Shown here: positions 46,501 to 57,126 of the stretch, piece after piece
How the letters are laid out: each line of letters starts with the position of its first letter
How positions within the stretch are numbered: the first letter of the stretch is position 1
DNA from: Alligator mississippiensis
Taxonomy: Eukaryota; Chordata; Crocodylia; Alligatoridae
Length of the DNA: 64,000 nucleotides
Assembly (NCBI RefSeq): GCF_030867095.1
Contig: NC_081824.1
Location: 253,457,956 to 253,521,955 of the forward strand
Direction of reading: 5' to 3'
The notes under the pieces: generated by a model
The model's database searches: none
The model's input: the letters and a program-made list of their open reading frames with translations, nothing else
Told to the model about the DNA's origin: nothing
Translations under genes and position numbers: made by a program

Positions 46501-46967
46501 GATATGGTAATCATGTCAGTTCCACTCTGCTTCAGTTTGACAAAGCTCTGTGCTACAACCAAAGGCAAATGGAGAAATTTGAACTTGAAAAAAACATGCA
46601 TTTTTAATAGCAAATGAGACCTTTAGAATTATTTATCGGGGGATTACGTGGATTTTCTGTTACTTGAAATTGTTCAGTTAAGATTTGTTGCCTTGGTAAA
46701 AGATATGCCTCAGTTCAACCACGAGTTGAGTTCGCTGCAGGATGTCTTGAGTGAAATGTAACAGTCTGGGCTGGGCAGTATATTCAACTACGCAACCGTA
46801 ATTATCTTGTTTGGCCTTAAAATCTTTTGAGTCACTGGATTTGTTGCCACTTTGGTGGCCATTCTTTTATATGTTGAATTAACTTCTGGTAGGTGTATCC
46901 GACTGGCAACAAGCATCAGATAACTTTTTCATGCCTTCTCCTACAGCTATACCTTATAGCTAGATTC

Positions 46968-47090
46968 CATAGATTTTCAGGGTCAGAAGGGACCTTAGTA
47001 GATCATCAAGTCCAACCCCCTGCCCTGGGCAGGAAAGAGCGCTGGAGACAAATGACCCCAGCTAGGGGTCTGGTGGACAAAAAATACTTG
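46968..47090 (-). mobile_element. CR1 3'-end stub
   Basis: CCATAGATTTTCAGGGTCAG, AAGGGACCTTAGTAGATCAT, CAAGTCCAACCCCCTGCC, truncated after about 120 bases at GGGTCTGGTGG. Confidence 0.85.
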
Positions 47091-47374
47091 CCCTTATAAA
47101 TAAGGGCTATTAGAGGGACATCTCTGGGTTTGTAAAGCCAATAAACAGATGTGGAAATGTTTTCCAGCCTCTTTGAGAATATTACTAAGTCTTTTCTACT
47201 TTAGTAAAACAACTTCTTCCATAGCATTCCTGCTTTTTCTTATTCTGCTGACTTGCTGTTCTTTTGAAGGTGCATGCCTGGTATTACCATCTCCCAAGTG
47301 CGTCATCCTTTTAGGCATGGACATCTGTTTAGATGTCAAATCAAGAACACACCTGGAATCCTATAACCTGTTGC

Positions 47375-50300
47375 AGTAGCTTGTGCCATTGGATTAATAT
47401 TTAAAGTTATGGCATACAGACCTGGCCAAAAAAATCTTACCCTTCCATAGCAATTTGAAACGGTTGCTCCTTGTTCCTTCATCTGCCACCACTGAGAACA
47501 GTCCAGTTCCATCCTCTTTCGAACCCCCCCTCTAGGGAGTTGAAGGCTGCTATTAAAATCCCGCCTCAGTCTTCTCTCTTCCTGACTAAATAAGCCCAGT
47601 TCCGTCAACCTCTCCTTAGAAGTCATGTGCCCCAACCCCTAAACCATTTTCACTGGACTCTCTCCAATTTGTCTACATTAAGGAAACGATCCTTCGGGCA
47701 CAAAGCGAAATGATCCCCGAGCGAGGCAAAAGAGGGAAAGGGGCCAGGAGGCTTCCCTGGCTGACCAGAGAAATCCAGAGCAGCCTAAGGGACAAAAGGG
47801 GAGCACATAAAAAGTGGAAACAGGAAGAGATCACCAAAGATGAATATACCTCCTCTGCTCGTGCTTGTAGGGAGGCAGTTAGACGGGCCAAAGCCACCAT
47901 GGAGCTGAGGATGGCAACCCAAGTAAAAGACAACAAGAAATTGTTTTTTAGATATATAGGGAGTAAAAGGAAGGCCCAGGGAGGAATAGGACCCCTGCTA
48001 AATGGGCAGAAACAGTTGGTGACGGACAGGGGGGACAAGGCTGAACTCCTCAACGAGTTCTTTGCCTCAGCGTTCCTAAGTGAGGGGCACGACAAGTCTC
48101 TCACTGGGGTTGTAGAGAGGCAGCAGCAAGGCGCCAGACTTCCATGCGTAGACCCTGAAATGGTGCAGAGTCATTTGGAAGAACTGGATGCCTTTAAGTC
48201 GGCAGGCCTGGATGAGCTCCATCCAAGGGTGCTGAAGGCACTGGCCGACATCATTGCAGAGCCACTGGCGAGAATATTTGAAAGCTCGTGGCGCATGGGC
48301 CAAGTCCCGGAGGACTGGAAAAGGGCCAACGTGGTCCCCATTTCAAAAAGGGGAGGAAGGAGGACCCGGGCAACTATAGACCTGTCAATCTCACCTCCAT
48401 CCTTGGTAAAGTCTTTGAAAAAATTATCAAGGCTCACATTTGTGAGAGCCCGGCAGGACAAATTATGCTGAGGGGAAACCAGCATGGGTTCGTAGCAGGC
48501 AGATCATGCCTGACCAATCTAGTTTCTTTTTATGACCAGGTTACGAAACGCCTGGACACAGGAGGAGGGGTGGATGTCGTATACTTAGACTTCAGGAAGG
48601 CCTTCGATACGGTATCCCACCCCATACTGGTGAACAAGTTAAAAGGCTGTGACGTGGATGACTACACAGTCCAGTGGGTGGCGAATTGGCTGAAAGGTCG
48701 CACCCAGAGAGTCGTGGTGGATGGGTCGGTTTCGACCTGGAAGGGTGTGGGCAGTGGGGTCCCGCAGGGCTCAGTCCTTGGACCGATACTCTTTAATGTC
48801 TTCATCAGTGACTTGGACGAGGGAGTGAAATGTACTCTGTCCAAGGTTGCAGATGACACAAAGCTATGGGGAGATGTGGACACGCTGGAGGGCAGGGAAC
48901 AGCTGCAAGCAGACCTGGACAAGTTGGACAAGTGGGCAGAAAACAACAGAATGCAGTTCAACAAGGAGAAATGCAAAGTGCTGCACTTAGGGAGGAAGAA
49001 TGTCCAGCACACCTACAGCCTAGGGAATGACCTGCTGGGTAGCACGGAAGTGGAAAGGGATCTTGGAGTCCTGGTGGACTCCAAGATGAACATGAGTAGG
49101 CAGTGTGACGAAGCCATCAAAAAAGCCAATGGCACTTTATCGTGCATCAGCAGATGCATGACGAATAGGTCCAAGGAGGTGATACTTCCCCTCTATCGGG
49201 CGCTGGTCAGACCACAGTTGGAGTAGTGCGTGCAATTCTGGGCGCCGCAATTCAAGAGGGATGCGGATAACCTGGAGAGAGTCCAGAGAAGGGCCACTCG
49301 TATGGTCAAGGGCCTGCAGACCAAGCCCTACGAGGAGAGACTAGAGAAACTGGATCTTTTCAGCCTCCGCAAGAGAAGGTTGAGAGGCAACTGTGTGGCT
49401 GCCTATAAGTTCATCACAGGGGCACAGAAGGGAATTGGTGAGTATTTATTCACCAAGGCGCCCCCGGGGGTTACAAGAAACAATGGCCACAAGCTAGCAG
49501 AGAGCAGATTTAGATTGGACATTAGGAAGAACTTCTTCACAGTTCGAGTGGCCAGGGTCTGGAACGGGCTCCCAAGGGAGGTGGTGCTCTCCCCTACCCT
49601 GGGGGTCTTCAAGAGGAGGTTAGATGAGCATCTAGCTGGGGTCATCTAGACCCAGCACTCTTTCCTGCTTATGCAGGGGTTTGGACTCGATGATCTATTG
49701 AGGTCCCTTCCGACCCTAACATCTATGAATCTTTTCTGTACTGGGGAGCCCAAAACTGTACAGTACTCCAGATGTGGCCTCACTAGTGTCAGATAGAGGG
49801 AAAGAATCACTTCCTTCCTACAAATTCAGCCCAATATGCAGTCAGTCTTCATCACAACAGGGGCACACTGTTGGTTCATATTCAGCTTCTTGTCCACTGT
49901 ATCCCCCAGACCCTTTTCTGCAGAGCTGTTGCTTAGCCAGCCAGTCCCTCCCAGCAGATGCCAGTGTTATTGAAGTCCCTCATGAGAACCATGGCCTGTG
50001 ATCAGGAAAGTTCTGCTAGCGGTTTGAAGAAACTCTCATCCACCTCATCCTTCTTGTCGGGTGGTCCATAGGAGACACCCACCACAACATTACCCTTGTT
50101 GCTCTCCCCTCTGACCTTAACCCAGAGACTTTCAACTGGCCTGTCTCCAGCTTCATACCAGAGCTCTGAGCAATCATACAGCTCTTTTACATATAGAGCA
50201 ATCAAGAGTGCTCCTAAAGAGGACTCAACGGTTGACTCAGGTGAAGCCTGCCTGCTGTCATGCAATGCACAGAAGTTTGTGGATGAATAGGGGGCTTCAT

Positions 50301-50385
50301 TCTCCAGGCCTGTCAGGGTGGCACTTTTTATGAATATTAAAGTTGTCAAAGATTTTGCTCAGCCCATTTGCCTGGGTATTTCCAA
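47375..50385 (-). mobile_element. Old CR1, split by a younger CR1 and internally deleted
   Basis: Left part (47,375-47,682) encodes on the minus strand TSKERLTELGLFSQEERRLR and 3' sequence; right part resumes at about 49,735 with the HLECCTVLGSP-type coding sequence. From about 49,950 to 50,349 it switches to the endonuclease domain (ESLWVKVRGESNKGNVVVGV, SYGPPDKKDEVDESFFKPLA). The RT core between endonuclease and thumb is missing. Confidence 0.75.
47683..49734 (+). mobile_element. Young CR1 LINE, ORF2 with one frameshift and one nonsense change
   Basis: The ORF2 reading starts in the linker (ILRAQSEMIPERGKRGKGAR), passes RT motif 1 and YLDFRKAFDTVSH, and ends RVWNGLPREVVLSPTLGVFK ... AGVI. 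A one-base deletion near 48,343 (within a TTTC/AAAAA stretch) shifts the frame, and TAG replaces a Tyr codon at 49,224-49,226. The catalytic motif is VADD instead of FADD, both aspartates kept. The 3' end is AACATCTATGAATCT. It is 5'-truncated (no endonuclease) and lies inside the older CR1. It is very similar to the 51,895 copy. Confidence 0.92.
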
Positions 50386-50660
50386 TTCACCCATCACCAG
50401 GGATCTGAGTTCCTAATTAAAAAAAAACAATCCATGCCCTGCCCTACCCTACTGCATCTCTCAGGTCAAGAGGCCACAGTCTTTCTAGTGAGCAATTTAA
50501 TCAATCTGAGAGAGTTTCAGGCAGACTGCTGTTTTGTTGCATTGACCCAAGGTCCTCAAAAGCTCTTACATTTTATGAGTAGGGACTTACCTTAATTGTG
50601 GCAGAAGTTCATGGCACAGCAGTGCCTTTGATCTTGCTTTTTTGCTGCGTGGCCCCGCTA

Positions 50661-50719
50661 CTGCTGAGTGGCTGAGAGGCAATTTATGTTATGGTTTTTG
50701 CCTCTCAGCCACTCAGCAG
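50661..50719. repeat. 22-bp perfect inverted repeat with 15-nt loop
   Basis: Left arm CTGCTGAGTGGCTGAGAGGC + AA (50,661-50,682) is the exact reverse complement of the right arm (50,698-50,719). The loop is TTTATGTTATGGTTT. The solo LTR is inserted exactly at the outer end of the right arm. The size is like a pre-miRNA stem but shorter than most; a MITE remnant is the other possibility. Confidence 0.8.
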
Positions 50720-51539
50720 TGTACGGGCCGGGAGCAGTCCGAGGCCCTCAGGGGGTTTTTTTCGCGCGGCGGGCTGTGGCCAGCAGCCCGGACATGCCGG
50801 GTCGGGGAAGGCAGGCGGCACGCTAGAATTAGGCATGGACGCTTAGTGGTTAATTAAAGATTATTTTACTTACACTGAAGATGGTCGCGGTGCGGGCAGG
50901 AAAACTTGCTTGAGTTGCAGTTACAGACAGAAAAGAAGAGAGGCGGACTAGAGTTCCTTCCCATGAACCTTCTAGCCCAATCCGGTTGAAAGCTCTAAAC
51001 CGCGAGCCCGTCGTGTCAACCAAAGAAAGTAACTCGAAGCAAAGAGCTCTGAATACACTCTCACGAAGTTTGCTAGGCTCCGTGGAACTTGCGCGCAGGG
51101 AAGGGTATGTCGAGGGATCAGGCAGCGACGGGGAGAGGCGAGAGGCTGATCAGACCCCTATAGCCTTCTTGAGATGCACGCTGGGTCCGATAGGCTCCGC
51201 AGCACTTAGAGATCTTCACAAGATGTGAAGTTCTCCTCCTCCAGATGGTTGTGGAGTCCTCCCTTGCGGGGTTCTTCTCGGAGTTCTCCAGCTTGGGCGG
51301 AAACCGCTCAAGCCTCTTATACGGCTAGCAAGCCAATCGCTAGCCGCCACGTGGGAATAATTTAGAACTGGCCAATAGTGGGACACAAATTTGTATACAA
51401 ATGGCGGGAACTCCTTGCACCGTGCATTTCTCTTTTGCAACCTAGAAATGCACCCTGCAAAGAAAGCTACAAGTGGCGGGAAATAATTTAGCAGTGCTGA
51501 AGCACACACAAACAAAAATCACACCCTTGGGTTGTGACA
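50720..51539 (-). mobile_element. Solo LTR (retrotransposon or endogenous retrovirus), 820 bp
   Basis: The plus strand starts TGTACGGGCC and ends GGTTGTGACA, so the minus-strand LTR starts TGTCACAACC and ends in CA. The 5-bp duplication AGCAG is on both sides (50,715-50,719; 51,540-51,544). On the minus strand the U3-like part has ATTGG/CCAAT words (about 51,330-51,375) and a TATA-like box in GCCGTATAAGAGGC (51,311-51,324). It is CpG-rich relative to its surroundings. There is no internal coding region; recombination between two LTRs is the usual origin. Class (Ty3/gypsy-like or retroviral) is not settled. Confidence 0.88.
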
Positions 51540-51894
51540 AGCAGCAGGTGGGAGAGGGGTGGAGAGTGCAGCAAAAAGAGCGAGATTAAAGGCATTACTG
51601 CTCCACAAACTTCCACTACAAGTTAGGTAGACCCCTATTTATGAGAAGTGGAGGGTCAGTTTCTTTTAAAATCAAGGTACGAATTTATTTATTTTTATTA
51701 CCAAAGTAGTAATTCTATATTTGGTTCCCAGTTTTGTAATCTTGAATTATTAAAACAGACATGTACTTGTTCCTATTCAGTTTCCTAACCGTAAGTAGGG
51801 AAAAGTTTGTGTTGAATCTCAAATTCTTCTAAGAACTTTCATAGAGGAACATTTTATGAAATATTTGATGAAGACCATATTCAGACCACTGTTA

Positions 51895-54126
51895 AAATGC
51901 AAAAATGATATCCCGTGCTGTGTTTGAAACCACCACCACCTTCTGATATGTGAAAGTGCTAGACTTTAGGAAAGCTGATCTCAATGCACTCAGGCGATTA
52001 GTCAAGGATGCACTGCAGAGTAGGCGTTTTGAAAGGATGGGAGCCCAAGAAGGGTGGCTGTTCCTTAAGGAAATGATCCTTCGGGCACAAAGCAAGACGA
52101 TCCCCGAGCAAGGCAAAAAAGGGAAAGGGGCCAGGAGGCTTCCATGGCTGACCAGAGAAATCCAGGGCAGCCTAAGGGCCGAAAGGGGAGCACATAAAAA
52201 GTGGAAACAGGGTGAGATCACTAAAGATGAATATACCTCCTCTGCTCGTGCTTGTAGGGAGGCAGTTAGGCGGGCCAAAGCTACCATGGAGCTGAGGATG
52301 GCAACCCAAGTAAAAGACAACAAGAAATTGTTTTTTAGATATATAGGGAGTAAAAGGAAGGCCCAGGGAGGAATAGGACCCCTGCTAAATGGGCAGAAAC
52401 AATTGGTGACGGACAGGGGGGACAAGGCTGAACTCCTCAACGAGTTCTTTGCCTCAGTGTTCCTAAGTGAGGGGCACGACAAGTCTCTCACTGGGGTTGT
52501 AGAGAGGCAGCAGCAAGGCGCCAGACTTCCATACGTAGATCCTGAGATGGTGCAGAGTCACTTGGAAGAACTGGATGCCTTTAAGTCGGCAGGCCCGGAT
52601 GAGCTCCATCAGAGGGTGCTGAAGGCACTGGCCGACATTGCAGAGCCACTGGTGGGAATATTCGAACGCTCGTGGCGCACGGGCCAAGTCCCAGAGGACT
52701 GGAAAAGGGCTAACGTGGTCCCCATTTTCAAAAAGGGGAGGAAGGAGGACCCGGGCAACTATAGGCCAATCAGTCTCACCTCCATCCTTGGTAAAGTCTT
52801 TGAAAAAATTATCAAGGCTCACACTTGTGAGAGCCCGGCAGGGCAAATTATGCTGAGGGGAAACCAGCATGGGTTTGTGGCGGGCAGATCGTGCCTGACC
52901 AATCTAGTCTCTTTCTATGACCAGGTTATGAAACGCCTGGACACAGGAGGAGGGGTGGATGTCGTATACTTAGACTTCAGGAAGGCCTTCGATACGGTAT
53001 CCCACCCCATACTGGTGAACAAGTTAAGAGGCTGTGACGTGGATGACTACACAGTCCGGTGGGTGGCGAATTGGCTAGAGGGTCGCACCCAAAGAGTCGT
53101 GGTGGATGGGTCGGTCTCGACCTGGAAGGGTGTGGGCAGTGGGGTCCTGCAGGGCTTGGTCCTTGGACCGATACTCTTTAATGTCTTCATCAGTGACTTG
53201 GACGAGGGAGTGAAATGTACTCTGTCCAAGTTTGCAGATGACACAGAGGTATGGGGAGTAGTGGACACGCCGGAGGGCAGGGAACAGCTGCAGGCAGACC
53301 TGGATAGGTTGGACAAGTGGGCAGAAAACAACAGGATGCAGTTCAACAAGGAGAAATGCAAAGTGCTGCACCTAGGGAGGAAAAATGTCCAGCACACCTA
53401 CAGCCTAGGGAATGACCTGCTGGGTGGCACAGAAGTGGAAAGGGATCTTGGAGTCCTAGTGGACTCCAAGATGAACATGAGCCGGCAGTGTGACGAAGCC
53501 ATCAGAAAAGCCAATGGCACTTTATCGTGCATCAGCAGATGCATGACGAATAGGTCCAGGGAGGTGATACTTCCCCTCTATAGGGCACTGGTCAGACCGC
53601 AGTTGGAGTACTGCGTGCAATTCTGGGCGCCACACTTCAAGAAGGATGCGGATAACCTGGAGAGGGTCCAGAGAAGGGCAACTCGTATGGTCAAGGGCCT
53701 GCAGACCAAGCCCTACAAGGAGAGACTAGAGAAACTGGACCTTTTCAGCCTCCGCAAGAGAAGGTTGAGAGGCGACCTTGTGGCTGCCTTTAAGTTCATC
53801 ACGGGGGCACAGAAGGGAATTGGTGAGTATTTATTCACCAAGGCGCCCCCGGGGGTTACAAGAAACAATGGCCACAAGCTAGCAGACAGCAGATTTAGAC
53901 TGGACATTAGGAAGAACTTCTTCACAGTTTGAGTGGCCAAGGTCTGGAACGGGCTCCCAAGGGAGGTGGTGCTCTCCCCTACCCTGGGGGTCTTCAAGAG
54001 GAGGTTAGACGAATATCTAGCTGGGGTCATCTAGACCCAGCACTCTTTCCTGCTTATGCAGGGGGTCGGACTCGATGATCTATTGAGGTCCCTTCCGACC
54101 CTAACATCTAACAACATCTATGAATC
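51895..54126 (+). mobile_element. Young CR1 LINE with a 660-residue open frame
   Basis: The frame 51,950-53,932 starts in the linker upstream of RT (KVLDFRKADLNALRRLVKDA), carries NYRPISLTSILGKVFEKII, the palm motif YLDF (residues 340-343) and FADD (428-431), the thumb ([20 protein letters not shown]) and ends at a TGA (53,930-53,932) where the sister copy has CGA, a likely CpG decay. The usual C-terminus (VWNGLPREVV ... LAGVI) follows in the same frame to 54,034. The 3' end has a short ATCTATGAATCT-type tail. The endonuclease is missing by 5' truncation near 51,895. RT of this class copies CR1 RNA at a nicked target. This is not a host gene. Confidence 0.92.
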
Positions 54127-54544
54127 TAGACTGGTTCAAAGGTCTACTTGGAAAACCAAGTCCTGTTCTGAACTGGTTCACTGTGAACTGGTTCAGTGTT
54201 ACATGTGGATGCAGTGTTCTGTGACATGGGTTTGGTTTGTCCTCCAGGCATTCCACACGGGCTTGCTTCTCCTCCCTTCCCATCTCCCAGACACTGGTGC
54301 ACCTGGCCACTTGGGTTTATAGCCAAGACAACACTGACCCCATCTTTTCCTTTTGTCTGCATTTATTTTAATCAATGGGCTCCCTGTCCTCCACTCCCTA
54401 CTTGACCAGAGCCCCTCACTGTGCCCCCCCAGCTCTTGGGAACCACAAAGCATGGATCCAAGCACTACTCCCACCTCCAAGTCAGGCAAGTACACTGCAG
54501 ACATTGGTCATTTACAGGCTATTGAAGTTTATTGAACTTATGTT

Positions 54545-54880
54545 TAGGAGAGATTGGAAAGCAGAAGAGTGAAAAGGCCCAGCTAGAGTGTTCTTAGAGG
54601 TGGCAGATGACAGAACAGGAAGCTATGGTCTCAGGTTGCAGCAAGGGAAGTTGAGGTTAGATATTAGGAAGGATTTTCTCACTAGGAGGGGGATAAAGCG
54701 CTGGAACAGGTTACCCAGAGAGGTGGTGGAAGCTCTATCCTTGGAGGTTTTTAAGACCTGGCTACACAAAGCCCTGGCAGAGATGATCTAGTTGGGGATG
54801 GTCCTGCTGTGAGCAGGAGTTTGGACTAGATGACCTCCTGAGGTCCCTTCCAACCCTCACTGTCTATGATGCTATGACCC
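54545..54880 (+). mobile_element. CR1 3'-end fragment
   Basis: Frame ending at 54,791: YGLRLQQGKLRLDIRKDFLT, IKRWNRLPREVVEALSLEVF, KTWLHKALAEMI. Then the 3' end GACCTCCTGAGGTCCCTTCC AACCC. A different subfamily from the two young copies. Confidence 0.88.
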
Positions 54881-56300
54881 ATCTCCTGGGATCCACCCTT
54901 TGACAGTGCTCCCTTGTGCATAAGCTATGACAGTAGTTCACTTAACTGTTCATTTTGCCAAAAAAAGTGGGGGGGGACAGCTTTTCTGTTGTTGCAGTGT
55001 TAAGTAATATAGTGGTCCAAATGTTTACTCTCTTAAGGTCCCTCCAGTTAACAGAGAACAGTTAATGTTTGGAGGAAGAAATTTCTGTGGAACCCTGCTG
55101 GCTGTGCAGATAAGAGAATTAATGACTCTATTGCAGGAGGATCAGCTTTTTTTTGTCCTGAAGTAACAGAAAATTTGTTGCTTGGAAAACAAAAGACCCT
55201 TGGGTGTAGAGGGGAGGCAAGAGGAGGAAAATGGGTGATTAAGAACAGCAAGGACAGGCAATGCACATTTTAAGTAAAGATAAGCAAATAGTTCCCTGTT
55301 CTACATAACATGTGTTCATCAGGCGGAGGTAACAGTAGCAAGAGACATGCAACCCATTTGTTGTGAAGATTTGCATTTCAAAAGGATTGGCACAGTTATT
55401 AATTCCCTCCACCACGGATGGGTCCTGAAAGGCATTTCGTCAGAACACAGCATCCTATTTTAAATGATTGAAGGAATGTGGGTACAGGAGGGGAAGTAGT
55501 CAGCTGTTTTGGCAAAACAGGAGAGGGCTTGGTAATGCAGAATAATGAGGATAAAGCAAGTTTGCAGCTACCTGGGGGTCCGTGGAAAGCTGTCCTCTTG
55601 TCATGCTTTAAAGTCCTTTCTTCAGCTGCTGAAGTGTGTTAAGAGCTACATGTCCTCTGCTTATTGTTATGGACTAAGTGCACATGCTTGAATTAGGCCA
55701 TGCTGGAAATTACAGCCAAAACACGCTGCCTTCTTCTCCTATGTTTCCTTTCCTATCAGGAAGAAACTATGGAATCTAACTGGGTGAGTCAGGTTAAAGG
55801 TTGGGGGGGGAGGAGGAGGTTAAATCAATCTGATCCTGCAACCACTCTTGTTGAATATACTTAAGTGCACTCTTCGCCTTGGGGGCAAGTTCTGGGTCCT
55901 GACATTAGGCACCTGGCATACTCTGGCACTAAATTCCCAGGTGCCAAGAAAAGGTGCTGTATCAACAGGAGACTTTAAGCTTTTTTTTTAGTTTGTACAA
56001 TAATTGGATTGAATGCAGTGCTGGTGAAAAGGCTTTGAAGCCCGAAAAGTAGCAGATCTAGGGCTGGGCAAGGTAGGTGAGACAAAAGTGCAAATGGGTC
56101 ATGGAAGGGTGAATTGTGCCTTAGTCTAGCAGAAACTGGAGAATTCCTTGCAATGCAGCAGTTCCTTGTGCCTTTTGACAAAGGTATGATGAACATCTGG
56201 CATTTCTTGTTTAAAGGAGGCTCCACTGACATGAGGAATTGCCCTTTGAAAATTTGGAAGTCAGTACTGTGAAAAATGTATATTGTAAGTGACTGCAACT

Positions 56301-56442
56301 CAGTGGTTCTCAATCCTTTTAGCCTCAAGGCCCCCTCCATAACATGTCTGAATTTCACAGCACCCCAGTTGAAAATCACTGAGCTAGATCTAAATTCAGA
56401 AAAATGGAGAGGGGCCTTGAGACTAAAAGCTGAGAATCACTG
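56301..56442. mobile_element. Very short hAT plus an inverted copy of its left end
   Basis: CAGTGGTTCTCAATCC (56,301) to GTTGAAAATCACTG (56,381) is an internally deleted hAT. Between 56,388 and 56,442 lies a reverse complement of its first ~60 bases (GGGGCCTTGAGACTAAAAGC ... ATCACTG). Target duplications are not clear. Confidence 0.65.
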
Positions 56443-56607
56443 ATCTGGCTGGTGCCACTTAAGGGTGATTGGGGCAGGAGCTTACCCTGCTGTGCCATGA
56501 TCTTTCCACTGTCTGCCCCCCTCCCAACCCCAATTTGTACCTCAGGGCAAGGGCAGCTCCCACTGCTGACGCTGCTTCTGCAGGGTCTCAGACATTAGTG
56601 ACTACTT

Positions 56608-56718
56608 AACACTAGCTGTGTTAGTCTGAAGTCTGGCAGAAGGCACAGCAGAGTGGCACCTTATGGACTAACTAAATCAGAGAGGCAGAAGCCTTCATAA
56701 CAGCTTGCTTTGTCAGAT
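56608..56718. repeat. SINE-like repeat, second family
   Basis: CTAGCTGTGTTAGTCTGAAG, TCTGGCAGAAGGCACAGCAG, AGTGGCACCTTATGGACTAA, AGAGGCAGAAGC. I recognise this as a widely dispersed amniote repeat pattern but cannot name the family from memory with certainty. Confidence 0.55.
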
Positions 56719-56908
56719 CCTAGGAAGGAGCCCAGTTGAGTGAAAGGGAATGAAGGAAAATAATTTTCTCTTCCCTTTCACTTTGTGCATTCTGTACTAC
56801 TTAGGCCTAATTTTTTAGATCTGTGGGCATTTATACACATGCTCCAAGTGTGGGAGGTGCTTTAATTAGAGTAGCTCTGAGAGCCGGTCTAATTAAATCA
56901 TCTGGAGT

Positions 56909-57037
56909 GTCTTGTGTATCAGTGTCCCTGCGCTTCAAAATGGTGGCAGGGGTGCTTTATCGAAAGCTCATTGAATGAGCTTTTGATAAAGCACCCTGGT
57001 TGCTGTTTTGAAGCATGGGGACATTGATATACAAGAC
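56909..57037. repeat. Foldback element, two ~64-base arms
   Basis: Left arm GTCTTGTGTATCAGTGTCCC ... GGTGCTTTATCGAAAGCTCA and right arm TGAGCTTTTGATAAAGCACC ... GGGGACATTGATATACAAGAC are imperfect reverse complements (about 85% by eye) meeting at about 56,973. No coding potential. Confidence 0.85.
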
Positions 57038-57090
57038 GTGGGAGGCTGCCACGTAATTACCATGCTCCAGCAGATTCGATTAATCAAGTC

Positions 57091-57126
57091 TGCTCCAGCA
57101 CGCTGTAATTACAGCATGTTGGAGCA
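57091..57126. repeat. 36-bp palindrome centred on GTAATTAC
   Basis: TGCTCCAGCACGCTGTAAT followed by its reverse complement with two mismatched pairs. TGCTCCAGCAG just before it (57,063) is a partial direct copy. Likely part of the same DNA transposon as 56,909-57,037. Confidence 0.75.

Noticed and set aside
50642..50732. Extension of the 22-bp hairpin by GGCCCCGCTA / TGTACGGGCC
   Set aside because: The right part of that extension is LTR terminal sequence, so the extra pairing is a coincidence of the insertion.
51950..53932. A 660-codon frame as a host gene
   Set aside because: It is CR1 ORF2 (YLDF and FADD motifs, CR1 3' end), 5'-truncated and with a premature stop.
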